The translations under genes and the position numbers were made by a program. Shown here piece by piece: positions 54,359 through 63,872 of a stretch of 64,000 nt of DNA. The DNA lies in assembly GCF_001434915.1 (NCBI RefSeq), contig NZ_AZEF01000032.1, positions 24,691-88,690 of the forward strand, in the 5' to 3' direction. Position 1 is the stretch's first letter. The number at the start of each line of letters is the position of its first letter. This DNA comes from Liquorilactobacillus capillatus DSM 19910 (GTDB lineage Bacteria; Bacillota; Bacilli; Lactobacillales; Lactobacillaceae). The notes beneath the pieces are model-generated. The model ran no database searches. It saw only the letters and a list, made by a program, of their open reading frames with translations, and was not told the origin of the DNA.

Positions 54359-55576
54359 ATGGCAACAGAGATCATAATGCCAAAACTTGGCTTAACTATG
54401 ACAGAAGGAACGGTCTATGAGTGGGTTAAAAACGAAGGCGATGAAGTAAAAAAAGGCGATGTCGTTGCAACAATTAGTTCTGAAAAACTGACTGCCGATG
54501 TTGATGCTCCTGCTGACGGAACACTAATTAAAATATTAGTGCATGAGGGTGAAGATGCTAAGTGTCAGGCCCCAATTGGTTATATCGGAGCTGCTGGAGA
54601 AGCAGTTGGTGAAGGTGGAGCTGAAGAAACAGCACCACAAGAGGCAGCACCAGTTGCTGAACAAACACAGCCGCAAGCTGCCGAGCAGCAACCAGTAATG
54701 CAACAAGGTAGCGAAACCCAAGACCGTGTTTTCATTACTCCGTTAGCACGTAAAATAGCTGGAGAAAAAGGGTTTGATTATCATCAAATTAAGGGGACTG
54801 GCGGTAATGGGCGAATAACCAAACGTGATGTTGAAAACTATGTTCCAACCGCACAACCAGTAGGAGCAAGTACTACGGCATCCACGGCTGGAGCCGGTCT
54901 AACAGGAATGCGTCAAATAATCGCGCAGCGAATGATGAGCAGCCTGCAGAATACAGCCCAGGTTACTTTACAACTTAAGGCTGACATTACTAATTTAATG
55001 GCCTTCAGAAAAGACCTAAAGCAGAAAGTAAACCAGCCGTTAGTTGATGGACAGTTGAGTTTAACGACGCTTGTCACCAAAGCTGCTATCCTGGCACTTA
55101 AAGATACCCCAGAAATGAATGCATGGTATCATGACGGCCACTATGAAAAAGTTACGGACATTAATATTGGGATGGCAGTTGCAGTTGCTGACGGGTTAGT
55201 AGTTCCAGTCGTTAAGTCTGCTGGTTCGATGACGTTAACAGAACTAGGTAAGTCCCTAAACACAGCAATAACTGATGCACGTGACGGCACATTGGACAGC
55301 AGTGCTTACAGCGGTGGAACCTTTACGATCAGTAATTTAGGTAAGAGTGGGGTTGAGTACTTTACACCTGTAATCAATCAGCCTGAGATCGGTATCTTAG
55401 GTGTGGGGACACTCTTGAAAGAACTTGTCCTTAGTGACGAAGGTAAGATCAAACAACTGCTTAAATTACCACTAAGTTTAACATTTGATCATCAAATTAT
55501 TGATGGGGCACCAGCAGCAGACTTTTTGGCAGAGATCGTTTCTTACTTAGAGGATCCGTACACACTGATGCTGTAA
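54359..55576 (+). CDS. acoC: Acetoin dehydrogenase-type E2 (dihydrolipoamide acetyltransferase)
   Basis: The protein has 405 residues. One lipoyl domain (about 1-78) carries the lipoylated Lys in ISSEKLTADV. A Gln/Ala/Pro linker (about 85-120) follows, then a peripheral subunit-binding domain (about 122-158, FITPLARKIAGEKGFDYHQIKGTG). The catalytic domain (about 180-405) has the active-site motif SLTFDHQIIDGAPAADFL. It ends the acoLABC operon. Confidence 0.93.
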   Translation: MATEIIMPKLGLTMTEGTVYEWVKNEGDEVKKGDVVATISSEKLTADVDAPADGTLIKILVHEGEDAKCQAPIGYIGAAGEAVGEGGAEETAPQEAAPVAEQTQPQAAEQQPVMQQGSETQDRVFITPLARKIAGEKGFDYHQIKGTGGNGRITKRDVENYVPTAQPVGASTTASTAGAGLTGMRQIIAQRMMSSLQNTAQVTLQLKADITNLMAFRKDLKQKVNQPLVDGQLSLTTLVTKAAILALKDTPEMNAWYHDGHYEKVTDINIGMAVAVADGLVVPVVKSAGSMTLTELGKSLNTAITDARDGTLDSSAYSGGTFTISNLGKSGVEYFTPVINQPEIGILGVGTLLKELVLSDEGKIKQLLKLPLSLTFDHQIIDGAPAADFLAEIVSYLEDPYTLML

Positions 55577-55590
55577 TTAAAATATAAGTT

Positions 55591-55691
55591 AAAAAGCATC
55601 TTGGCAGCACTTGGGTTAACAGCCGTTTTAAAGTTGACTAAGAAGGTTTTCTTTAAAGACGGTTGGGAACTCAGTGGGCAGGGTGCTTTTT
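55591..55691. terminator. Large hairpin between acoC and the aromatic operon
   Basis: The outer stem AAAAAGCA/TGCTTTTT and inner stem CCGTTTTAAAG/CTTTAAAGACGG form a long interrupted hairpin. T and A tracts on both sides suit termination of both convergent operons. Confidence 0.7.
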
Positions 55692-55695
55692 GCTG

Positions 55696-56199
55696 TCATT
55701 TTTGCTTTAAGAAACTCAAAATACGCTTGACGATAGTTTGTGGACTTAGACCATCAGTTTGAATAATTAGGTCGGCGCATGTATGATACTGTGAACGACG
55801 GGCATCTTTTAGGGAAACAAGGTCGGTCTTAGTGAGTGAGTTAACTAAGGGTCGGTCATGATTGTTGTGGACACGTTCAAGAATAGTGTCAGCCGCAGCT
55901 TCTAAGAGAATAACTGGGGTCGCAGTTTCCTGTAAGACTTGCAGATTAGTAGCTTGAGCAGGAGTCCCACCACCAGTTGAAAGGACTCCATCACGTGTGA
56001 GTGTTTCTAATAGAAGTTGGTGTTCGAGTTGGCGGAAGTAGTCTTCACCGTGCTGTTCAAAAATATTTGTAATGGGACATCCGGCTGCAGCTATGATTTG
56101 ATCATCTAGGTCAATGTGCGGTAAAGCCAGTTGATGAGCTAAAAGTTTACCAATAGTAGTTTTTCCACTACCCATAAACCCGATTAAAATAGCTTTCAT
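55696..56199 (-). CDS. aroK: Shikimate kinase
   Basis: This 167-residue enzyme has a P-loop LIGFMGSGKTTIGKLLAHQL (about 5-24), the shikimate-binding Asp in HIDLDDQI, and Arg in YFRQLE, then LSTGGGTPAQ. It phosphorylates shikimate at O3. It is the last gene of the minus-strand aromatic operon. Confidence 0.95.
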   Translation of the reverse strand: MKAILIGFMGSGKTTIGKLLAHQLALPHIDLDDQIIAAAGCPITNIFEQHGEDYFRQLEHQLLLETLTRDGVLSTGGGTPAQATNLQVLQETATPVILLEAAADTILERVHNNHDRPLVNSLTKTDLVSLKDARRSQYHTCADLIIQTDGLSPQTIVKRILSFLKQK

Positions 56200-56204
56200 G
56201 TGTA

Positions 56205-57299
56205 TTAATCCTTTCTTAAAATCGTGTAATGTGCATGTGTCAGTATCTTGACAGCTTGTGCACGGTCATTTTCTCGCATAAAGGTAAGTTGTAAAACGCC
56301 ATCCAAATCCTCTCTAATTTCAAGAATGTGAATATTAACAAGGTTGATTTTATTAAGCGCAAGTAGTTGTGTGATTGCTGCAAGCGCACCAACTTGATCA
56401 GGAATATTGATAAATAAATCAAAGAAGTTCGGTAGTTGACCAACCTTTTCAGGGCCAAGTTCATCCCGGCTGTTTTTGGCAGTTTTAAAGAATGAAAAGA
56501 TCTGGTCATGGTCATCCTCCATGATAGCTTTTTGGATCTTCTGCAGCTCATTAACGTATTGACTGATTTGTTGAATAATAATGGCTGAGTTTGATTGTAA
56601 GATCGAGCTCCACATCGTTGGATCAGAAGAAGCGATTCGCGTAATCGATTTGAAGCCACCGGCAGCCATCCGCATCCCTAAGGGTGAGTCAGCAAAAAAG
56701 ACTTGGGTTTGATTGACAAGTGCGGCGGCAATAACATGTGGCAAGTGACTGATCTGACCAACTAATTGATCATGTTCTTGTGCAGAGAGCAACAGCCACT
56801 TGACGTGTGCTCCTTGAAGCAAGTTTTGCAGTGCTAAGTATGCGTCATCTGGGACTTTGGTTTTGATCATAAAGTAAAAAGCATTTTCAAAAAGGTCAGC
56901 TCGACCTGCTGTGACACCGGTTTTATGCGAACCAGCCATAGGATGTCCACCAATAAAAGTGATTCCCTTTTCTTGTAAAGGAAGTGCGGCTTTGAGTACC
57001 GCTTGTTTAGTGCTGCCGACATCAGTAATAATAACGCTCTTTTTTAAAGGCAACTGGGCTAGTTGCTGCAGATCATTGATTATTTCAGTAACAGGGGTAG
57101 CTAAAATAATAAAATCGGCGGCAACAGCGGCGGTTAGCTCGCGTGTGCTCTGATCAATTAGGTGATGTTTTAAAGCATAAGCTGTTGTCTGAGGATCTGC
57201 ATCGTTGCCGATGATAGTAAAGGTTGGGTGCCGTTTACGAATAGCTCTGGTTAGAGAACTGCCGATCAAACCTAAGCCTTTAATAAAGATGGTTGTCAT
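56205..57299 (-). CDS. tyrA: Prephenate dehydrogenase with ACT domain
   Basis: This protein of about 364 residues has an N-terminal Rossmann fold, IFIKGLGLIGSSLTRAIRK (about 4-22). Conserved motifs are ITDVGSTKQAVL, FIGGHPMAGSHKTGVTAGRADLFENA and QISHLPHVIAAALVN. The C-terminal ACT domain (about 285-364, NIPDQVGALAAITQLLA) probably binds tyrosine for feedback control. It makes 4-hydroxyphenylpyruvate. The frame reads upstream into aroA; ATG 57299 has AAGGAGC at 10 bases. Confidence 0.95.
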   Translation of the reverse strand: MTTIFIKGLGLIGSSLTRAIRKRHPTFTIIGNDADPQTTAYALKHHLIDQSTRELTAAVAADFIILATPVTEIINDLQQLAQLPLKKSVIITDVGSTKQAVLKAALPLQEKGITFIGGHPMAGSHKTGVTAGRADLFENAFYFMIKTKVPDDAYLALQNLLQGAHVKWLLLSAQEHDQLVGQISHLPHVIAAALVNQTQVFFADSPLGMRMAAGGFKSITRIASSDPTMWSSILQSNSAIIIQQISQYVNELQKIQKAIMEDDHDQIFSFFKTAKNSRDELGPEKVGQLPNFFDLFINIPDQVGALAAITQLLALNKINLVNIHILEIREDLDGVLQLTFMRENDRAQAVKILTHAHYTILRKD

Positions 57300-57303
57300 G
57301 AGA

Positions 57304-58617
57304 TTACAGCTCCTTTTCTTTAGTAAGTAGTGAATTGAGATCGACAAAGAATTCAGGATAGGAGACAGCGACTGCTTCAGGATTACGTAGTAGAAGAGCG
57401 GTGGTTGAACGTAGAGCGGCGATAGCCATCATCATCCCAATGCGATGGTCGCCATGACTATCTAACGTTGGATCAACGGGTCGCCATGTTTCTTGTCCTT
57501 CAATAATCAAACCATCAGGCAATTCTTGAATAGAGACACCAAGTTTGCGTAATTCTTGTGCGATCACCGCAATTCGATCAGTTTCCTTGAACCGTAATTC
57601 TTGTGCGCCTGTGATGGTGCTTCGTCCAGGAGTACATGCGGCGAGTAACGCAATCAGCGGCAACTCATCGATGATTGCTGGAATATCTTTTTCACCCAGA
57701 TCAAGTGGTGAAAGGTCCGCTGACCTTACACGAAGATCTGCGGCGGGTTCGCCAGAAGAAGGCAGCGCGGTAACTTGAATATTAGCCCCCATCTTCAAGA
57801 GAGCATCTAAAATACCCGTTCGAGTGGTATTGATATTGACATTGCGTAATATAATATCTGAATGAGGAACGATCGTTGCTGCTGTGAGAAAAAAGGCCGC
57901 TGATGACATATCGCCAGGAACATCAACCGTTTGACCTTTGAGTTCTGGCTGCGGCTTGACAGTAATAGTTAAATGATCTGGTGCTGTCTGTACATCAGCA
58001 CCAAATTTACGCAGCATGATCTCAGTATGATCACGGGTCGGCAATTTCTCAATAATCGTTGAGGAACGATCTGCTTGAAGAGCGGCCAGGATCAAGGCAC
58101 TCTTAACTTGGGCGCTTGCAACGGGTAATTTAATGTGAACCCCGTGGAGTGGCTGTCCAGTAATTTTTACTGGAAGAGTTCCAGCCGGTGCTGTTTGGAT
58201 GTCGGCGCCCATTGTACTTAAAGGATCGCTTACCCGCCGCATGGGTCTTTTTTGCAGTGATGAATCACCGGTTAAGACACTCTGAAAATCCTGACCGGCA
58301 AGTAATCCCATTATTAGGCGTGTAGTTGTTCCTGAGTTGCCCATATCTAGCGGGTTAGCCGGTGCTTGTAAACCTGTGAGGCCTTGACCATGGACAACAA
58401 TATCGTTTCCCTGTTCAGTGACTGTAATACCCAAGTCGCGGATAGCCTGAAGGGTACTTAAACAATCAGCCGAGTGTAAAAAATGTTTGATAACAGTTGT
58501 TCCGCTGCTTATTGAGCCTATGAGAAGTGCGCGGTGCGAGATACTTTTATCGCCGGGAAGCAGCAGTTCACCGTGTAAACCTGCTGTTGGTTGTGAAATT
58601 AGTTTTCTTTTACCCAT
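57304..58617 (-). CDS. aroA: 3-phosphoshikimate 1-carboxyvinyltransferase (EPSP synthase)
   Basis: The protein has 437 residues. Signatures are LPGDKSISHRALLIGSI, LDMGNSGTTTRLIMGLLAGQ, RPMRRVSDPLSTMGADI, and ELRFKETDRIAVIAQEL. The loop around residues 90-101 (LDMGNSGTTTRL) has the Gly-Asn-Ser-Gly-Thr order of ordinary AroA. It lies one base after the PheA-like gene. Confidence 0.96.
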   Translation of the reverse strand: MGKRKLISQPTAGLHGELLLPGDKSISHRALLIGSISSGTTVIKHFLHSADCLSTLQAIRDLGITVTEQGNDIVVHGQGLTGLQAPANPLDMGNSGTTTRLIMGLLAGQDFQSVLTGDSSLQKRPMRRVSDPLSTMGADIQTAPAGTLPVKITGQPLHGVHIKLPVASAQVKSALILAALQADRSSTIIEKLPTRDHTEIMLRKFGADVQTAPDHLTITVKPQPELKGQTVDVPGDMSSAAFFLTAATIVPHSDIILRNVNINTTRTGILDALLKMGANIQVTALPSSGEPAADLRVRSADLSPLDLGEKDIPAIIDELPLIALLAACTPGRSTITGAQELRFKETDRIAVIAQELRKLGVSIQELPDGLIIEGQETWRPVDPTLDSHGDHRIGMMMAIAALRSTTALLLRNPEAVAVSYPEFFVDLNSLLTKEKEL

Positions 58618-58618
58618 T

Positions 58619-59149
58619 TTATAACCCCTTAATTTGATAGAGACTCCAGATCATTTGCGGTTCGTAACGTGCAATAATTTTTTCCTCTGAAGAAAGAACG
58701 ATATTTTTTTCATTAGTCAATGTATATTGTCCATCATGCAGGTATTGTTGATAGGCAAGGTACTTACTAGCCGAGTAATACATCTGCTGTGGATGGACTT
58801 TTGCGGCCAAAAGCTTAGCTGTCGCGGGATGTGAATAGGCGATCCCGCTTTTTCGCTGACAGTGTTCAATCATCACCAGTGGGTTTAAACGATGTATAAA
58901 GCAATCTTTTAGCTCCAGTTGATCAAGATATTGATAATGCAACTCACCCCAAGTTAGATTTAACGCGACTGATTTGAAAGCAGTTGGTATGAGCAGGAAA
59001 TCATTCTGATACTGGGGAAGAGCGTTAATAATATCCGTGTAGCTAGCGGAAAGAACTATCTGGGCTTTAGAGAGCGCGTTATGTTGTATATAATACTGCG
59101 CAGCATCATTACTATCAGTTTCTTGTGGACCAAGAGTATGAATGATCAT
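58619..59149 (-). CDS. Prephenate dehydratase-like protein, divergent and without ACT domain
   Basis: This protein of about 176 residues starts MIIHTLGPQETDSNDAAQYY, recalling the opening of prephenate dehydratase. It has the two-lobed periplasmic-binding-like layout (FLLIPTAFKSVALNLTWGEL, GIAYSHPATAKLLAA). The catalytic Thr-Arg-Phe motif expected near the C-terminus is not present; the corresponding stretch reads TNEKNIVLSS. No ACT domain follows. It may be a divergent dehydratase or an accessory protein. GTG 59158 lies within the GAGGTG site, so ATG 59149 is used. Confidence 0.7.
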   Translation of the reverse strand: MIIHTLGPQETDSNDAAQYYIQHNALSKAQIVLSASYTDIINALPQYQNDFLLIPTAFKSVALNLTWGELHYQYLDQLELKDCFIHRLNPLVMIEHCQRKSGIAYSHPATAKLLAAKVHPQQMYYSASKYLAYQQYLHDGQYTLTNEKNIVLSSEEKIIARYEPQMIWSLYQIKGL

Positions 59150-59165
59150 TGAGTTCACCTCGAAA

Positions 59166-60332
59166 TTAGTATTCTTTTAATTCTTGCCGGTAAACAGTTA
59201 GTTCTTCCTGCAGGCGAGATAGGCTGCTGCTTTCAAAAGTATCGGTGATCGCTTTAGCTAGTTCAATCGCAATAACACTTTCAATTACAATTGACGCAGG
59301 AACGATTGCCGTCGTATCTGATCGTTCAACGTTTGCTTTTTGAATTTCCCGGGTTTTGAGATTAACACTTTGAAGTGCCTTGTAAAGGGTGGGGATAGGT
59401 TTCATGGCAGCTTGGATAATAAGTGGCATACCATTAGTCATTCCACCTTCAAAACCACCAAGATGATTAGATAATCTACTCCAGCCAGTTTCTTTGTCCC
59501 ATATTATTGGATCCATCACTTCACTGCCAAAGTTTTCTGCAGCATTGAATCCATCTCCGATCTCAACACCTTTCATGGCATTAACGCCTACTACAGCTGC
59601 AGCTAATTTAGCATCTAATTTTGTGTTCCAGCTGCTATAGCTACCTAAACCAGCAGGAACATTTTCCGCGACGACACGGATAATTCCACCAAGTGTGTTA
59701 CCAGCGCGCTTAGTATCATCAATTAATTTGTGAATAGCTGGGACTTGATCTGCATCTAGAATACGTAAGTCATTTTGTGTAATCTGGCTGTTTATCTGTG
59801 CAACAGCCGTTGGTAATTCTCGTGCACCAGAGATTTTACCGATTTGTTGAACATAGCCAACCAGTTTGATATCTAACTGATTTAATAATTGCTTACAAAC
59901 GTTTCCGAGTGCAACTCGCATGGCTGTCTCTCGTGCAGACGAACGTTCTAAGACATTGCGCAAGTCTGTATGCCGATATTTCATCCCACCAACTAGATCT
60001 GCATGTCCAGGCCGAGGACGATCAACCCGGCGGAGGGTATTCGTTGGGGTTTCAGGGCTGACAGGATCCATAATGTTGGACCAATGTGAGTGATCGCGAT
60101 TTTGAATAGTCAGTGCCAACGGGGATCCGAGGGTTATTCCATGGCGTAGCCCACCGACAACACGTACTTGGTCATGCTCTATTTTTTGCCGATTACCACG
60201 ACCGTATCCTCCTTGGCGATTTGCGAGAGCTTGATTGATCTGGTCGATATCGAGTTTTAGACCAGCAGGTAGGCCTTCGATAATCCCTGTTAATTGTGGA
60301 CCATGTGATTCACCAGCAGTTAAAAAGTACAT
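59166..60332 (-). CDS. aroC: Chorismate synthase
   Basis: This 388-residue FMN-dependent enzyme has GESHGPQLTGIIEGLPAGL (about 7-25), RQGGYGRGNRQKIEHDQV, RPRPGHADLVGGMKYRHTDLRNVLERSSARETAMRVA, and GGFEGGMTNGMPLII. It converts EPSP to chorismate, the substrate of the mutase domain encoded by the gene immediately before it in the operon. A GGAGG site is present. Confidence 0.97.
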   Translation of the reverse strand: MYFLTAGESHGPQLTGIIEGLPAGLKLDIDQINQALANRQGGYGRGNRQKIEHDQVRVVGGLRHGITLGSPLALTIQNRDHSHWSNIMDPVSPETPTNTLRRVDRPRPGHADLVGGMKYRHTDLRNVLERSSARETAMRVALGNVCKQLLNQLDIKLVGYVQQIGKISGARELPTAVAQINSQITQNDLRILDADQVPAIHKLIDDTKRAGNTLGGIIRVVAENVPAGLGSYSSWNTKLDAKLAAAVVGVNAMKGVEIGDGFNAAENFGSEVMDPIIWDKETGWSRLSNHLGGFEGGMTNGMPLIIQAAMKPIPTLYKALQSVNLKTREIQKANVERSDTTAIVPASIVIESVIAIELAKAITDTFESSSLSRLQEELTVYRQELKEY

Positions 60333-60360
60333 ATAATATTACCTCCAATAGTTTGATAGT

Positions 60361-61803
60361 TTAATTGTTATTTTGTCGTTTGTTTTCTTGATATTTACGA
60401 GAATGAGCCATTATTTCAGTGTAGATCTCCTGTAAGTAAGGCAGTATTTTTTTATCTGAGCAGTTAGCTGCAACGTTAGCCAGCACTTTTTCTTCGCGTT
60501 TACTGTCTAAGACAGGAATCTTTAATTCCTTTTTGAAGGTGTTAATGGTATTTACTTCTTTGAAACGCCGGACCAGAAGCCGAATAATTATTTTATCTAG
60601 TAGTGAAATCGTTCTTCGTGTCCCAGCGATCGTCTTCTGTCGACCTAAAGCCAGCCGAACGATTATTACGAGAAGCAAACTAGCACTGCCGATCAATAAG
60701 TCAAACTCAAGTGTTGCTGCAATACTTTGCTTAGATAACCAACCTGTGATAACTGGGACTGTAAATGAAGCTAAGCTACCAAAAGTAAAGAAAACTCCTG
60801 TAACTAATCCTTTAGTCCGTGGGTACAGTTTTAAGAAGGTGTTGAGGCCAACTTGCATTACACCACTAGCGGCAGTTAGACCGAAAATAAAGGCTGCTAG
60901 TTGAGTGACCCATGCTATATGAATGAAACAAATGATAGCTAAGGACAGGAGTGCAGCGGTATTTAATGTAACTAGCAAGGTTAGTTCTGAAAAGTGTTTG
61001 CGTAACAGCCAGAACATAATTAAAACGCCGCTGATAGAGCCAATACTGTAAAGTGAGAGTAAAAAATGTGCGGCAACATTACCCATGTGTAGGATCTCAG
61101 TCGCGTACATTGTGATCCATTGTGTGAAGAGGATCATCAACGCCATTGAAGTATAACCGTAAAGTGCAAGTGCAGCAGTGATAACGGCTTTCTTTAATTT
61201 ACCAATATCTTTCCATGTACCAAGCAATACTTTGGAAGTTTGATTGGCTTGAGGAAATTTTAATGGTAGTAATAAGAAGAAGTTGATGATCAGTACTGCC
61301 GCTGCGAGAACAAAGGACCAACCAAACCATAAGTTATTGTTTTCTAGTGAAACAACTAATAGTGGTAAAATAAACTCACCTAAGGACATAAAAGCCTTGA
61401 TCAAAACATTTGAAGCACTTTCGTTACCACCTAATTCGACAAAAGTCGTGTATGTGCCTGAATCAAGCGCGGAGTTAGCGATCCCAGCAATGATCGCGAG
61501 CAAGTAAGCAATCTGAATATTAGGAGCGGCTAACATCCCTAAGAAAAAGAGGCAGTAACAGATCATTCCCAGCATGATAAAATTCTTGCGGCCGTAGCGA
61601 TCAGACAAAACACCTAGAAGCATGTAGGCAAGAAGGCGTCCGATTCCTAAACCAGATATAACGTAAGAGACGGTAGCTAAGGGTGTTTGCCACAATTTGC
61701 CTAAAGTTTGCATGTTTTGTGCTAAGATAATTAAGCCGATACCATGAACGAAGTAATTTAAGTATAGGCTGAGTGAAAGACGTTGCCGCATATGTGAATT
61801 CAT
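60361..61803 (-). CDS. MFS permease fused to an AroQ-type chorismate mutase domain
   Basis: The protein has 480 residues. Residues 1-385 are a 12-helix MFS permease (ISGLGIGRLLAYMLLGVLSDRYGRKNF is the loop 2-3 motif). Residues 394-475 are a cytoplasmic chorismate mutase domain. Aligned to E. coli AroQ, the eight catalytic residues are all present: Arg396 (R11), Arg413 (R28), Lys424 (K39), Asp433 (D48), Arg436 (R51), Glu437 (E52), Ser468 (S84) and Gln472 (Q88). It should convert chorismate to prephenate at the membrane. The permease cargo is unknown; shikimate, an aromatic amino acid or a chorismate product are candidates. It is the first gene of the aromatic operon behind a Tyr/Phe leader, and no other chorismate mutase is in the window. 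Confidence 0.9.
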   Translation of the reverse strand: MNSHMRQRLSLSLYLNYFVHGIGLIILAQNMQTLGKLWQTPLATVSYVISGLGIGRLLAYMLLGVLSDRYGRKNFIMLGMICYCLFFLGMLAAPNIQIAYLLAIIAGIANSALDSGTYTTFVELGGNESASNVLIKAFMSLGEFILPLLVVSLENNNLWFGWSFVLAAAVLIINFFLLLPLKFPQANQTSKVLLGTWKDIGKLKKAVITAALALYGYTSMALMILFTQWITMYATEILHMGNVAAHFLLSLYSIGSISGVLIMFWLLRKHFSELTLLVTLNTAALLSLAIICFIHIAWVTQLAAFIFGLTAASGVMQVGLNTFLKLYPRTKGLVTGVFFTFGSLASFTVPVITGWLSKQSIAATLEFDLLIGSASLLLVIIVRLALGRQKTIAGTRRTISLLDKIIIRLLVRRFKEVNTINTFKKELKIPVLDSKREEKVLANVAANCSDKKILPYLQEIYTEIMAHSRKYQENKRQNNN

Positions 61804-61823
61804 TGAAGATCCTCCTTAATTAT

Positions 61824-61867
61824 TAAAAACAAAACACCAGCTAGACTTTTGTCATCCAGCTGGTGTT
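61824..61867 (-). terminator. Attenuator terminator of the aromatic operon
   Basis: Read on the minus strand, AACACCAGCT (61867-61858) pairs perfectly with AGCTGGTGTT (61842-61833) and is followed by TTGTTTTT. It lies 21 bases upstream of the MFS-mutase start. Confidence 0.88.
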
Positions 61868-61904
61868 AATCATCAATAATTGGAAAAAGAAAAAACTCAT
61901 GCAG

Positions 61905-62005
61905 CCAGCTAGACTTTTATTAAGTGTCTAGCTGACAAAGAAAAATAACCTTGCAACTTTAGACACAGACGTGTAAGCAACGTCCGCATCTGAAAGTACG
62001 GACGT
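61905..62005 (-). promoter_or_regulatory. Alternative hairpin relay between leader peptide and terminator
   Basis: Complementary segments on the minus-strand RNA overlap in series: 61999-62005 with 61980-61986; 61980-61986 with 61966-61972 (one G-U); 61960-61966 with 61924-61930; 61926-61934 with 61906-61914; 61905-61910 with 61858-61863 in the 5' arm of the terminator. Each pairing excludes the next, as in peptide-sensing attenuators. The direct repeat ccagctagactttt occurs at 61837 and 61905. Read by eye, with no energy calculation. Confidence 0.7.
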
Positions 62006-62074
62006 TTACATAAAGTAAGCAAAGCTGTAATAATAAAGATTTGTTTGCAAAGTTTTACTATTAGCCAAGGTCAT
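62006..62074 (-). CDS. Tyr/Phe-rich leader peptide (22 aa)
   Basis: This short frame on the minus strand has an AGGAAAGGAAG ribosome binding site just before its ATG (62074). It encodes 22 residues beginning MTLANSKTLQTN and ending LYYYSFAYFM. Six of the last nine residues are Tyr (codons 14-16 and 20) or Phe (18 and 21). The stop codon abuts the first hairpin (61999-62005). The position upstream of an aromatic amino acid operon and a terminator is that of a classical attenuation leader. Ribosome stalling at Tyr/Phe codons would signal shortage of those amino acids. Confidence 0.82.
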   Translation of the reverse strand: MTLANSKTLQTNLYYYSFAYFM

Positions 62075-62301
62075 TCTTCCTTTCCTGTTAATAAATTTAG
62101 TATAATTAAAACATCATTAAGCGTTTAAGTCAATATATAATTTTAAATTAATCTTGCTGTTAGAGAAGAGACGATTCAACCAGATATTTTGCTTTCTAGA
62201 AAAGGAATCTTAAATACTACTTTAATTATCCTGAGAGTTTTTCTGAAAAATAGATGAGAATGCTTGCTTTTACTGGTAAAATTAGTTAAGTTAGAAAATA
62301 A

Positions 62302-63810
<1,509 letters not shown>

Positions 63811-63830
63811 ATTAATTTAATAGAATTATT

Positions 63831-63872
63831 AGAGGAGCTATGCCAAAAGTTAACTTTTGGCATAGCTCCTCT
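63831..63872 (+). terminator. Terminator after guaB, a perfect 42-base palindrome
   Basis: Two 21-base arms, starting AGAGGAGCTATGCC, meet at GTTAAC without a loop, followed by TTTTATT. It is an unusually long perfect palindrome for a terminator. Confidence 0.85.
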
